From Bryobacterales bacterium (GTDB lineage Bacteria; Acidobacteriota; Terriglobia; Bryobacterales; Bryobacteraceae): a DNA stretch of 64,000 nucleotides. The notes beneath the pieces are model-generated. The model saw nothing but the letters and a program-made list of their open reading frames with translations. It was not told the origin of the DNA and did not search any database. This document shows, one piece after another, positions 37,324 through 46,158 of the stretch. A program made the translations under genes and the position numbers. Location: NCBI GenBank assembly GCA_020847045.1, contig JADLCT010000024.1, positions 1 to 64,000 of the forward strand, given 5' to 3'. Numbering within the stretch: the stretch's first letter is position 1; each line of letters opens with the position of its first letter.

Positions 37324-37776
37324 CTACTGGAGACGGGTGGTCTGATGGGCCACCAACTGCATGGACCCGTCGGGTTGCACGGCCCAGACATGCAGCATTT
37401 TCAGTTTGTTGTCGAACGGGACGCCTTTGGTTGCGCCCGTCATGCGCACGGTAGCCGACACCACCTGGGCGCGGCCGAGGTTGAAGGTTTTCACGTCGCT
37501 GTACTCGATGTTGGCGTACTTCTGGTCTCCGCTTTTCAGCTTCGCCAGGTACTGCGCCTTGGTCTCGACGATACCGGTGGAGTGGGTGTAGACGAGCTGC
37601 TCGGACAGCAGCTTGTCGAGCGCCGCGAAATCGTTGGCGCGCACCGCGGCCACCCAGATATCCTCTTGAGCCTTCGCGGCGGCGTTGGCCAAACGGCCCG
37701 CCTTCTTCTGTCCCTGCGCCCACACGGGGCTCGCCAGCAGGCCCGCGGCCATGGCGAGAATGACAAGTTTTTTCAT
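37324..37776 (-). CDS. Secreted DUF4440/NTF2-like protein
   Basis: 150 residues with a clear signal peptide (MKKLVILAMAAGLLASPVWA). The mature part has the SnoaL/NTF2-like cone fold pattern of DUF4440: an initial helix (DIWVAAVRANDFAALDKLLSEQLVYTHS), TGIVETKAQYLAKLKSG, and later strands ending LVAHQTTRL. The function of such proteins is mostly unknown; ligand binding is likely. It ends 7 bp before the tmk start and may be co-transcribed with it. Confidence 0.8.
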   Translation of the reverse strand: MKKLVILAMAAGLLASPVWAQGQKKAGRLANAAAKAQEDIWVAAVRANDFAALDKLLSEQLVYTHSTGIVETKAQYLAKLKSGDQKYANIEYSDVKTFNLGRAQVVSATVRMTGATKGVPFDNKLKMLHVWAVQPDGSMQLVAHQTTRLQ

Positions 37777-37818
37777 GATGCCGCCAGTGTAACTCTGAAT
37801 CCTGAACTGCGCGCGCCG

Positions 37819-38319
37819 TTACACGGCTGCGCGGGACTTGCGCGCCGGCAGGGCCGTTTCCGTGCGCGCCGGCTTGCGGTGAGTGGCCTGCAAGCGCTTC
37901 ACCTGGTCGCTGACGCAGACAAGAAACATGGGCTGCTTGGCGTTTTTCAGCAGATCGATGACGCGGCGTTCGCTGTCTTCCAGGTAGATCGACTTGCCGT
38001 CAGTGAGCAGGTGCATGTCGGCGCCCGAGAACACGTCCGCCAGACGCTTGCCCATCTCCTTTTGCAGGAAACGGAGCACGCGGCGGATCTTCTGCAGCGA
38101 GAAGCCTTTCCGGCGCAGCTCGGCGATTACCGTAATCTCCACCACCTCGGCGGGCGAATAGATGCGCCGGTGGCCCTCATGCCGGGGGCTGACCACCTTC
38201 TGTTCGTCCCACCACTGGAGCTGGCGCAAGGAGACGTTTGCCAGACGCGCCACGTCGGCGCTGGTCGAGGTCCGGTCCATGGGGGGCGTTTCAGGACGGC
38301 TCTTTTTTGTTTTGAACAT
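37819..38319 (-). CDS. MerR-family transcriptional regulator
   Basis: 166 residues from the ATG at 38319, which follows CAGGTGG; the longer ORF-track form reaches through its own promoter. The winged helix region (about 15-90) reads TSADVARLANVSLRQLQWWDEQ, then RIYSPAEVVEITVIAELRRKG and SLQKIRRVLRFL. The C-terminal part (ADVFSGADMHLLTDGKSIYLE) is a short unknown domain with no metal-binding cysteine cluster. The target genes are unknown; the DUF4440 gene downstream is the nearest candidate. Confidence 0.87.
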   Translation of the reverse strand: MFKTKKSRPETPPMDRTSTSADVARLANVSLRQLQWWDEQKVVSPRHEGHRRIYSPAEVVEITVIAELRRKGFSLQKIRRVLRFLQKEMGKRLADVFSGADMHLLTDGKSIYLEDSERRVIDLLKNAKQPMFLVCVSDQVKRLQATHRKPARTETALPARKSRAAV

Positions 38320-38357
38320 AATCCACCTGTTCCGTGCAGTTTCGGATGCCGAATTCG

Positions 38358-38385
38358 ATTCTACTGGAATGGGGAAGTGTGTCAA
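38358..38385 (-). promoter_or_regulatory. Promoter of the MerR-family gene
   Basis: On the minus strand a consensus TTGACA (38380-38385) and TAGAAT (38358-38363) are separated by 16 bp, about 39 bp upstream of the start codon. The spacer has the standard length, not the extended 19 bp of classical MerR-activated promoters. Confidence 0.65.
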
Positions 38386-38471
38386 GGACAACCCGAATGA
38401 ATACAATATCTTGCGATTGATCCGTCCAGGGTGCACAACCGTTGGGGTTCCGGTGGAAGACAGGCCCGCCG

Positions 38472-38696
38472 CTATCCTCCGCCGACGAAGTGGACCACTT
38501 CGACCTGGGCCCCCCCGTTTACGGGGGTCTGCTCCCAACGCGCGCGGCCGACGATTTCGAGCGCCAGCTCCACGGCGACCCGGTCCCGCGGGATGCCCAG
38601 ATGATCCAGCAACGAGGCCACCGTGAGGCCGGCGGGCACCTGGCGAGGCTGTCCGTTCAAAACAATTTCGATGGAATTCGCGGGAATGGAAGTCAT
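38472..38696 (-). CDS. thiS: Sulfur carrier protein ThiS
   Basis: About 74 residues of ubiquitin-like fold: IEIVLNGQPRQVPAGLTVASLL, RVAVELALEIVGR and the C-terminal VHFVGGG, whose terminal glycines carry the thiocarboxylate sulfur used for the thiazole ring of thiamin. The ORF-track start 12 codons upstream would run towards the divergent nuo promoter; the internal ATG was preferred. thiG, thiF and thiH are not adjacent, so it is an orphan copy here. Confidence 0.83.
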   Translation of the reverse strand: MTSIPANSIEIVLNGQPRQVPAGLTVASLLDHLGIPRDRVAVELALEIVGRARWEQTPVNGGAQVEVVHFVGGG

Positions 38697-38725
38697 AGGT
38701 GAAGCAGCGGGCTCGGCTGTCCCGT

Positions 38726-38755
38726 TTGACACCCGCTTACGCCGATCATTATAGT
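38726..38755 (+). promoter_or_regulatory. Promoter of the nuo operon
   Basis: TTGACA (38726-38731) and TATAGT (38750-38755) are separated by 18 bp, about 37 bp upstream of the nuoA start. It lies between the divergent thiS and nuoA genes and would drive the complex I operon. Confidence 0.6.
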
Positions 38756-38791
38756 CAAAGGTTAGCCGCGTTATCTCCGATCGCGTTCATC

Positions 38792-39178
38792 ATGCCAACT
38801 TCGCCTCTTGAGGTTTACTTTCCGGTTCTGATCCAGATCCTGCTGGCCACGGCGTTGGCGGGCGGTCTGGTGGGGGCCAGTTTCCTGCTGGGCAAGAAAC
38901 TGAAGAATAAGGTGAAGGACATGCCGTATGAGAGCGGCATGGTTCCTATCGGCACAGCCACAGAGCGGTTCAGCGTGAAGTTTTACCTGGTGGCGATGCT
39001 GTTCATCCTGTTTGACATTGAAGCCGTGTTTCTCTATCCCTGGGTGGTGGTTTATGGCGATCTGAAACTGTTCGCTTTCGCCGAGATGTTCGTGTTCGTC
39101 ATCTTCATCCTCAGCGGCTTCTTCTACATTTGGAAGAAGGGGGTCCTCGACTGGTCGAAGACCGGGGACGAGGACTAA
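38792..39178 (+). CDS. nuoA: NADH-quinone oxidoreductase subunit A
   Basis: 128 residues with three membrane helices. The conserved loop YESGMVPIGTATERFSVKFY between helices 1 and 2 is the NuoA signature near the quinone site, followed by FDIEAVFLYPW in helix 2. The ORF-track start lies within the promoter region; the ATG at 38792 gives the normal length. It opens the complex I operon. The next gene is nuoC, not nuoB. Confidence 0.95.
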   Translation: MPTSPLEVYFPVLIQILLATALAGGLVGASFLLGKKLKNKVKDMPYESGMVPIGTATERFSVKFYLVAMLFILFDIEAVFLYPWVVVYGDLKLFAFAEMFVFVIFILSGFFYIWKKGVLDWSKTGDED

Positions 39179-39188
39179 CACAAGCAAA

Positions 39189-39674
39189 ATGCTGACCGAA
39201 GAATTGCAACGGATTCCGCATGTGCAGGCCCTCTCGGCCATGCCGGGCGCTGTACAGGAGGCCACGGTACACCTGGGCGAAGTGACGCTGATGATCGATC
39301 CGGAACAGATCACGGCGGTGTGCCGGAAGCTGAGGGACGAATTCGCCGCGGAACGCTTAAGCGGCATCACCGGGCTGGACTGGTACCCAATGGAGCCGCG
39401 CTTCGAGGTGGTGTATCTGATTCATTCGATCCGGAACCGCTACCGGTTGAAGCTGAAGTGCCGGCTGCCGGGCGAATCTCCGGAGATTGAGTCCATATAC
39501 GAAGTTTGGCGCGCCGCTGATTGGTATGAGCGGGAAGTGTTCGACCTGTTTGGGGTGACCTTCCGCAACCATCCAAACCTGAAGCGCATTCTCATGCCGG
39601 AGGACTGGCAGGGGCACCCGTTGCGCAAGGACTTCCCGGTCCACGGGCACAAGTACAGTTACCGGGCCGAATGA
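39189..39674 (+). CDS. nuoC: NADH-quinone oxidoreductase subunit C
   Basis: 161 residues of the 30-kDa subunit: the later signature ADWYEREVFDLFGVTFRNHPNLKRILMPEDWQGHPLRKDFPV is complete (quoted here in parts: YEREVFDLFG, HPLRKDF). NuoC sits in the connecting arm between electron-input and membrane modules. It follows nuoA by 10 bp, leaving no room for nuoB, and is separated from nuoD by 131 bp with no recognisable gene. Confidence 0.95.
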   Translation: MLTEELQRIPHVQALSAMPGAVQEATVHLGEVTLMIDPEQITAVCRKLRDEFAAERLSGITGLDWYPMEPRFEVVYLIHSIRNRYRLKLKCRLPGESPEIESIYEVWRAADWYEREVFDLFGVTFRNHPNLKRILMPEDWQGHPLRKDFPVHGHKYSYRAE

Positions 39675-39805
39675 AACCCAGGCGTCACGCGGAAATCCGG
39701 CGTGGCCGGCAGGGCGGGAACCGCATGGTGGGAGAATCAGGCGCGGGAGCGCGTTGTGTGAGTGTAAGAAGGACTGGGCGCTACAGGCGTCCGTAGGGAG
39801 TTGAG

Positions 39806-41035
39806 ATGAGCGAGCAGACCAGCGTGGACGAACAGGCTGCCCTCCCCCTGGAGGAGCAGTCCAACGGTAAACGCCGCACGATGACCCTGAACATGGGTCC
39901 GCAGCACCCGTCCACGCACGGCGTGTTGCGCGTCGTGGTCGACCTGGACGGCGAGGTGATTCGCCATGCCGCCGCCGACATCGGCTATCTGCACACCGGG
40001 ATCGAGAAGCAGTGCGAGGTGCGCACCTGGCAGCAGGTGGTGCCGCTGACCGACCGAGTGGACTACCTGGCGAACCTCTCCAACAATCTGGCCTACTGTC
40101 TGGCCGTGGAGAAGTTGCTGGGGATGGAGATTCCCCGCCGCGCGCAGTGGATGCGCGTGATGCTGACCGAGTTGACGCGGATCAACTCGCACCTGGTGTG
40201 GCTGGGCACGCACGCGCTGGACATCGGCGCGATGACGATGTTCTTTTACTGCTTCCGTGAGCGCGAGAATATCCTGCGCCTGTTCGAGATGTTTTCGGGC
40301 CAGCGGATGATGACGAGCTACTTCCGGATTGGCGGACTGGCTTTGGAGGCTCCGCGGGGCTGGCAGCACGCGGTGGGCAAGTTCATCCGCGCGTTTCCGG
40401 ATTCGATCGAGCAGTATGAAAACCTGCTGAACGCCAACCCGATCTGGATGGAGCGCACCAAGGGCATCGCCCACATGACGCTGGACGATATGCTGAATCT
40501 GGGCGTGACCGGGCCGATGATCCGGGCCGCGGGACTGGCCTGGGATATCCGGAAGGACGAACCCTACAGCGCCTACTCCGAGTTCGATTTTCAGGTGCCG
40601 ACACGGACCGAAAGCGACGTCTATGCCCGGTTCCAGGTGCGCATGGACGAACTGCGCGAGAGCACGAAGATCGTGATTCAGGCGCTGGAAGGCATGCCCG
40701 AGGGCGAGTTCCAGGCCGAGGCGCCCGGCATTGTGCTTCCCGAGCGCGAGGCGATGAAGACGCAGATGGAAGCCATGATCTACCACTTCAAGATCATCTC
40801 CGAGGGCTTCCGCGTGCCACCGGGCGAAGCTTACGTGGCCGTGGAGTCGCCGCGCGGCGAACTCGGCTATTACGTTGTCAGCGACGGCGCCACCAATCCC
40901 TACCGCGTGTTCATGCGCACGCCGAGCTTCGGCAATCTGATCGCGCTGGGGCCGATGCTTCAGGACAAGCTGATCGCCGATTCCATCGCGGCCCTTGGAA
41001 GCATGGACTTCGTACTGGGAGACACAGACAGGTAA
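39806..41035 (+). CDS. nuoD: NADH-quinone oxidoreductase subunit D
   Basis: 409 residues of the 49-kDa subunit, evolutionarily related to NiFe-hydrogenase large subunits. Signatures: NMGPQHPSTHGVLR at about 30-43 (with the quinone-site histidine), the segment GYLHTGIEKQCE, and ESPRGELGYYVVSDG near the end. It forms the quinone pocket together with NuoB. The 131-bp gap upstream is longer than elsewhere in the operon and holds no open frame. Confidence 0.97.
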   Translation: MSEQTSVDEQAALPLEEQSNGKRRTMTLNMGPQHPSTHGVLRVVVDLDGEVIRHAAADIGYLHTGIEKQCEVRTWQQVVPLTDRVDYLANLSNNLAYCLAVEKLLGMEIPRRAQWMRVMLTELTRINSHLVWLGTHALDIGAMTMFFYCFRERENILRLFEMFSGQRMMTSYFRIGGLALEAPRGWQHAVGKFIRAFPDSIEQYENLLNANPIWMERTKGIAHMTLDDMLNLGVTGPMIRAAGLAWDIRKDEPYSAYSEFDFQVPTRTESDVYARFQVRMDELRESTKIVIQALEGMPEGEFQAEAPGIVLPEREAMKTQMEAMIYHFKIISEGFRVPPGEAYVAVESPRGELGYYVVSDGATNPYRVFMRTPSFGNLIALGPMLQDKLIADSIAALGSMDFVLGDTDR

Positions 41036-41042
41036 ACAGCCC

Positions 41043-41522
41043 ATGACCTTCTCACCGGAACTCGAAAAGCGCTTCGCCGAGATGGCGGCCAAGTACCCAG
41101 AAGGGCGGCAGAAAGCCTGTCTCATCCCGATGCTCATGTACGCCCAGGACGAGGTGGGCCACATGACCGAGGAGTTGAAGGAAGAGGTCGCCAAACGGCT
41201 CAACATCAGCGTTCTCGAAGTGAACGAGGTGGTGGGCTATTACACGATGATGCGCAAGAAGCGCATGGGCGAGACACACCTGCAGATCTGCACGAACATC
41301 AGTTGCCTGTTGTGGGACGGTGATCAACTGTGGGAGCGCGCCTGCCAGAAGCTGGGCATCGGGCACAACGAGGTGACCGCCGACGGCAAGATCTCGCTGG
41401 AGGAAGTGGAGTGCATCGGCGCCTGCTCCTGGGCTCCGGCCATTCAGGTGAACTACGATTTTCAACATCACGTGACGCCCGAACAGTTGGACAAGCTGAT
41501 CGACGATTTGAGGAAAGCGTAA
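41043..41522 (+). CDS. nuoE: NADH-quinone oxidoreductase subunit E
   Basis: 159 residues of the 24-kDa subunit. The [2Fe-2S] ligands appear as CTNISC and CIGACSWAP, in a thioredoxin-like domain after an N-terminal helical part. The start at 41043 is preferred over the ORF-track start, which lies inside nuoD. It is part of the NADH-oxidising module with NuoF and NuoG, and abuts nuoF. Confidence 0.95.
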   Translation: MTFSPELEKRFAEMAAKYPEGRQKACLIPMLMYAQDEVGHMTEELKEEVAKRLNISVLEVNEVVGYYTMMRKKRMGETHLQICTNISCLLWDGDQLWERACQKLGIGHNEVTADGKISLEEVECIGACSWAPAIQVNYDFQHHVTPEQLDKLIDDLRKA

Positions 41523-42854
41523 ATGTATCCCAGCCTGCTCCACGAATCTCCCCACCCGGACGAAACGATTGTGCTTGGCAAGCGGTTCCGGCTGCCGGAT
41601 TCGCGCCGCATCGGCACCTATCTGGCCCACGAAGGCTACCAGGGGTTCCTCAAGGCGTCCCAGATGACGCCAGAGCAGATCATCGACGAGGTGAAGGCTT
41701 CGAATCTGCGGGGCCGTGGCGGCGCGGGTTTTCCGACGGGTTTGAAATGGAGCTTCGTGCCGCGCCAGTCGCCGAAGCCCAAGTACATCGTGGTGAACGG
41801 CGATGAATCCGAGCCGGGGACATGCAAGGACCGTGTTCTGATTCAATATGACCCGCACCAGTTGATCGAGGGGATTCTGATCGCGGGCCGGGCGGTGGAC
41901 GCTCATCGCGGATGGATCTACATTCGCGGCGAGTACCGCTACCTGATCGACATCATGGACGAGGCCATCGCCGAGGCATACGCGCGGGGCTGGCTGGGCA
42001 AGAACATCCAGGGCACGGGCTTCGACTTCGACCTTTCCACGCACACGGGAGCGGGCGCGTATGAATGCGGCGAGGAGTCGGCGCTGCTGGAGTCGCTCGA
42101 GGGCAAGCGGGGCGTGCCGCGCATCCGCCCGCCCTTCCCCGCCGTGTCGGGTGCATTCCAGTGCCCCACCGTTCTGAACAACGTCGAGACGTTCGCCGCC
42201 GTGCCCAGCATCATGCGCATGGGCGGCCAGGCGTGGGCGGCCCTGGGCATTCCCAAGGCGGGCGGCACGAAGTTCACCTGTCTCACCGGCCATGTGAACC
42301 GCACGGGCGTGTACGAGCTGGCGCTGGGCTTTCCGGTGCGCAAGATGATCGAGGACGTCGGCGGCGGCATCCGGGGCGGCAAGAAATTGAAGGCGATGAT
42401 TCCGGGCGGCTCTTCGTGTCCGATTCTCACCGGCGAAGAGGCCTGGGAATTGAACATGGACTACGATTCCATGGCGAAGGCGAAGACGATGCTCGGCTCC
42501 GGCGGCGTGGTGCTGATGGACGAAGACACGGACATGGTGAAAGCGGCGCTGCGCATCATACGTTTTTATCAGCACGAAAGCTGTGGCTGGTGCATTCCCT
42601 GCCGGGAGGGCACGCTGTGGCTGAAGAAGCTGCTGACGCGGCTGGACGAGGGCGTGGGCACGGTGAAGGACATCGACCTGGTGGGCGATCTCGCCGATAA
42701 CATGCTGGGACGAACCTTCTGTCCGCTGGGCGATGCGGCGGCTATGCCCACCATGAGCATCGTACGCAAGTTCCGGCACGAGTTTGAAGCCAAGCTGGGG
42801 CGGAAGACGGTTTCGATGGCCGGTCTGTCGCAACTGGTTTCGATCACCGGCTAA
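41523..42854 (+). CDS. nuoF: NADH-quinone oxidoreductase subunit F
   Basis: 443 residues of the 51-kDa subunit. The NADH-binding glycine-rich motif GRGGAGFPTGLKW and the FMN site (NGDESEPGTCKDR, ECGEESALLESLEG) are complete, and the [4Fe-4S] ligands lie in CGWCIPCREGT plus a later Cys in RTFCPLGD. This subunit accepts hydride from NADH. It begins immediately after the nuoE stop. Confidence 0.97.
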   Translation: MYPSLLHESPHPDETIVLGKRFRLPDSRRIGTYLAHEGYQGFLKASQMTPEQIIDEVKASNLRGRGGAGFPTGLKWSFVPRQSPKPKYIVVNGDESEPGTCKDRVLIQYDPHQLIEGILIAGRAVDAHRGWIYIRGEYRYLIDIMDEAIAEAYARGWLGKNIQGTGFDFDLSTHTGAGAYECGEESALLESLEGKRGVPRIRPPFPAVSGAFQCPTVLNNVETFAAVPSIMRMGGQAWAALGIPKAGGTKFTCLTGHVNRTGVYELALGFPVRKMIEDVGGGIRGGKKLKAMIPGGSSCPILTGEEAWELNMDYDSMAKAKTMLGSGGVVLMDEDTDMVKAALRIIRFYQHESCGWCIPCREGTLWLKKLLTRLDEGVGTVKDIDLVGDLADNMLGRTFCPLGDAAAMPTMSIVRKFRHEFEAKLGRKTVSMAGLSQLVSITG

Positions 42855-42863
42855 AGGAAATCC

Positions 42864-44945
42864 ATGGCGGATCCAGTAACCTTTACAGTCAACGGTAAGA
42901 GTCTGCAGGCTCCGGCGGGCACGCTGGTGATCGATGCCTGCAAGCGCGCGGGCATCGAAATTCCCGCCTTTTGTTATTACGAGGGCCTGGCCTTGCAAGC
43001 CGCCTGCCGGATGTGTCTGGTCGAGGTGGAAAAGGCGCCGAAGCTGCTGGCCAGTTGCACGCTTCCGGTGGCCGAGGGCATGGTGGTGCAAACCGAGTCT
43101 CCGGTGGTGGTGCAGGCGCGCAAGTCGATGCTCGAATTCCTGCTGACAAACCATCCGCTGGATTGTCCGGTGTGCGACAAGGGCGGCGAGTGCGAACTGC
43201 AGGACATGTCGTTCCGCTACGGCGCCGGGGAAAGCCGCTTCACGGAAATGAAGCACCACGTGGACGAGAAGCAGTGGTCTCCGGTGGTGTATTTCGACGC
43301 GCCGCGCTGCATTCTCTGCTACCGCTGCGTGCGGATTTGTGACGAGGGTCTGGGCGTGAAGGCGCTGGGGGTCACCAACCGTGGCGCCTATTCCGAGATC
43401 ACTCCCAACAAGGGCGACCATCTCGATTGCGATGAATGCGGCGCTTGCATCGACATCTGTCCCGTGGGCGCGCTCACCAGCGGCATTTACCGTTACCAGA
43501 CGCGTCCGTGGGAGATGGAGCATACTGGCACGATCTGCTCGCACTGCGGCGACGGCTGCAAGACGACGCTGGGCGTGAAGAACGATGAGATTCTGCGGGG
43601 CAACAACCGGGACCGTTCCGGCATCAACGGCGAATTCCTGTGCATAAAAGGCCGCTATGCGTTCGACTACGTGAGCCACTCCGAACGGCTGCAATCGCCG
43701 CTGCTGCGCTCCGGCGGCAAGCTGGAAGAGGTGAGCTGGTCCAAGGCGCTGGCCCATGTGGCGCAGAGGTTCGGTGAGATCAAAGCGTCCGGAGGCAGGT
43801 TCGGCGTCATCGGCGGCGAACATTCGACGAACGAGGAAAACTACTACCTGCAGAAGTTCGCGCGCGCCGGACTGGGCACGCCGAACATTGACCACCGCCG
43901 TTCGGGCGACGTTCCCGCGCTGCTGGACGCGCTCCATGGACGCCAGGGCGCGCTGGCCACGGTGGACGATCTGTACAACGCCAAGGGCGTGCTGATCATC
44001 GGCGTTGACCTGGCCCAGCAGCATCCGTTGCTGGCCTTCCAGACGCGCGCCGATTCCCGGCATCATCAGGCGAAGGTGTTCACCGTGACGGAAGGTCCGG
44101 TGCGGGAAGACAAGGTGGCGGTAAGGAAGGTGCGGGCCGCGGCGGCGGACCAACTGGACGCCGTGAAGTCGCTGGGCGAGGATCTGAAGGCCGCGGGCGA
44201 GCTGGTGGTGCTGTTCGGCGATTCGATTCAGGGCGCGGCCGTGGGCGAACTGGTGGCCTTCCTTGATTCTCTGGGCGTGCCGGCGAAGTACATCTGCCTG
44301 GTGGACTACTCGAATTCGCGCGGCGCCTGTGATATGGGTCTGCTGCCGCACCTAGGACCCGGCTATCAAGCCGCGGCGCAAACGGGCATGAGCATGGCGG
44401 AGATGCTGGCAGACCCGTCACTGGACGCCTTGTGGGTGGTGGGCGCGAATCCCCTGGCCGGCGCGGCGCTTGCTTCTCAAAAAGCGTTCGTCGTCGTGCA
44501 AGATATGTTCCTCACGGAGACCGCGCAGCGCGCCGATGTCGTGCTGCCTTCCGCTTCGGCCTACGAAAAAGCGGGCACGGTAACCAACACGTGCGGCCAG
44601 GTGCAGCGTTTGCGCAAGGCCATCAGCGTCATGGGGGCCAAGGCTGACCTCGACATCTTCGGCCTGCTGGCCAGGGGCATGAACCTCGATCTCGGCCGGG
44701 CGGTTCCGGACCAGGTGTTCGAGGAGATCCGCGCCAGCGTGCACGGATATAATGTTCCCTTGCCAGTCATCGCGACGGGAGGAGCGGCGATGGCCGATCC
44801 GGTCCATGGACGCATACAGGCCGCCGCCCAGGCGCACGTGATCCAGTCGGCTCGCGACACTCTGTTCACCTCGGGTTCGTGGAGCCGGTACTCGAAGACC
44901 CTGAACGTCGTTCTCGAAGCTCCCGGCGAACTTTACAAGCCATGA
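42864..44945 (+). CDS. nuoG: NADH-quinone oxidoreductase subunit G
   Basis: 693 residues. N-terminal [2Fe-2S] domain (CYYEGLALQAACRMCLVE), the HxxxC-type cluster near LTNHPLDCPVCDKGGECELQ, ferredoxin-like [4Fe-4S] pair (CILCYRCVRICDE; CDECGACIDICPVGAL) and a molybdopterin-oxidoreductase-like C-terminal domain with an extra CSHCGDGCK site. It relays electrons within the peripheral arm. The C-terminal molybdopterin domain is shorter than in E. coli (about 908 residues). Its stop overlaps the nuoH start by ATGA. Confidence 0.96.
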   Translation: MADPVTFTVNGKSLQAPAGTLVIDACKRAGIEIPAFCYYEGLALQAACRMCLVEVEKAPKLLASCTLPVAEGMVVQTESPVVVQARKSMLEFLLTNHPLDCPVCDKGGECELQDMSFRYGAGESRFTEMKHHVDEKQWSPVVYFDAPRCILCYRCVRICDEGLGVKALGVTNRGAYSEITPNKGDHLDCDECGACIDICPVGALTSGIYRYQTRPWEMEHTGTICSHCGDGCKTTLGVKNDEILRGNNRDRSGINGEFLCIKGRYAFDYVSHSERLQSPLLRSGGKLEEVSWSKALAHVAQRFGEIKASGGRFGVIGGEHSTNEENYYLQKFARAGLGTPNIDHRRSGDVPALLDALHGRQGALATVDDLYNAKGVLIIGVDLAQQHPLLAFQTRADSRHHQAKVFTVTEGPVREDKVAVRKVRAAAADQLDAVKSLGEDLKAAGELVVLFGDSIQGAAVGELVAFLDSLGVPAKYICLVDYSNSRGACDMGLLPHLGPGYQAAAQTGMSMAEMLADPSLDALWVVGANPLAGAALASQKAFVVVQDMFLTETAQRADVVLPSASAYEKAGTVTNTCGQVQRLRKAISVMGAKADLDIFGLLARGMNLDLGRAVPDQVFEEIRASVHGYNVPLPVIATGGAAMADPVHGRIQAAAQAHVIQSARDTLFTSGSWSRYSKTLNVVLEAPGELYKP

Positions 44946-46156
44946 ATCCCGATCTTACGTCGATCCTCGGCAACTTTTACGTCCTGACGCTGATCAAGCT
45001 GGCCCTGGTGGCCTTCGTATTGTTGACGGCCCTGGCCTATCTGCAATGGATTGAGCGCAAGGTGATCGCGCACATCCAGTTGCGCGTGGGCCCGACGCGC
45101 GTAGGCCCGCACGGCCTGCTGCAGCCTCTGGCCGACACCATCAAGCTGCTCACCAAGGAAGATCTGGTTCCGGCGCATGTGAACAAATTCTTCTATGTGC
45201 TGGCGCCCATGATGGCCGTGTTTTTCGCTCTCAGCGCGATCGCCGTCATACCGTTCGGACCGAAGATCAACATCTTCGGCATCGAAACCTACATGCAGCT
45301 CTCGGATCTGAACATCGGGCTGCTCTATCTGCTGGCGCTCTCCGGCATGGGCGTGTACGGCATAGCGCTGGCGGGCTGGTCGTCCAACAACAAATACTCG
45401 CTCATCGGCGGTCTCCGCTCCTCGGCGCAGATGATCAGCTACGAGTTACCGCTGGCGCTGGCCATCGCCTCGCCGCTGCTGCTGGCCGGATCGCTTTCGT
45501 TGCGCGAAATTGCCGAATCGCAAGCCGGGTTCATGCTGGGCTTCATTCCGCGCTGGTCGATTTTTCAGATGCCCGCGCCGCAGATTCTCGCGTTCGTCCT
45601 GTTTATGATCGCCGGATTCGCCGAAACCAACCGGGTGCCGTTCGATCTTCCGGAAGCCGAGAACGAACTGGTGGCCGGGTTTCACACCGAATACTCCTCG
45701 ATGAAGTTCGCCAGTTTCTTCATGGCCGAGTACGCGAACATGGTGACGCTGTGCTCGGTCGCCACGCTACTTTTCCTGGGCGGCTGGTATCCACTTGTTC
45801 CAGCGCCCGTGGACGGATTCATCCCGCCGCTGCTGCTGTGGGCCGGCGGCGCGATGCTGATCTTCCACGGACTGCAACCGGCGCGCAAATGGGACAAGTA
45901 CACCATGCCCGCGTTCGGGGCCGTTTTCCTGCTGGCCGGCTTCGCGTTCTTGATTCCTTTCCTGCAGCCGGTGCTGGTGCCGCTGTTCTGGTTCGTTTCC
46001 AAGGTGGGCATCCTGCTGTTCCTCTTCATCTGGGTGCGCGCCACACTGCCCCGCTTCCGGTATGACCAGCTCATGCGCTTCGCCTGGGCCTTCATGTTTC
46101 CGGTATCGGTTGTTCATCTGTTTGCCACCGCGCTTCTGGTGGCCTTGTTGAAGTAG
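44942..46156 (+). CDS. nuoH: NADH-quinone oxidoreductase subunit H
   Basis: 404 residues with eight or more membrane helices. Signatures: ERKVIAHIQLRVGPTRVGPHGLLQPLADTIKL in helix 1-2 region (quoted in parts: QLRVGPTRVGPHG), FAETNRVPFDLPEAENELV, and WVRATLPRFRYDQLM. It anchors the peripheral arm to the membrane and contacts the quinone channel. It is longer than the usual 325-350 residues, mostly because of loops and helices in the last third. nuoJ follows after only 2 bp, so no nuoI. Confidence 0.96.
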   Translation: MNPDLTSILGNFYVLTLIKLALVAFVLLTALAYLQWIERKVIAHIQLRVGPTRVGPHGLLQPLADTIKLLTKEDLVPAHVNKFFYVLAPMMAVFFALSAIAVIPFGPKINIFGIETYMQLSDLNIGLLYLLALSGMGVYGIALAGWSSNNKYSLIGGLRSSAQMISYELPLALAIASPLLLAGSLSLREIAESQAGFMLGFIPRWSIFQMPAPQILAFVLFMIAGFAETNRVPFDLPEAENELVAGFHTEYSSMKFASFFMAEYANMVTLCSVATLLFLGGWYPLVPAPVDGFIPPLLLWAGGAMLIFHGLQPARKWDKYTMPAFGAVFLLAGFAFLIPFLQPVLVPLFWFVSKVGILLFLFIWVRATLPRFRYDQLMRFAWAFMFPVSVVHLFATALLVALLK

Positions 46157-46158
46157 CC

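Noticed and set aside
38510-38535. CCCCC/GGGGG hairpin as terminator
   Set aside because: It lies within the conserved coding region of thiS and has no T-run on either strand.
41052-44351. 1099-residue minus-strand ORF opposite nuoE-nuoG
   Set aside because: A high-GC shadow frame. It is low in conserved motifs, rich in His/Arg/Gln, and lies opposite three clear complex I genes.
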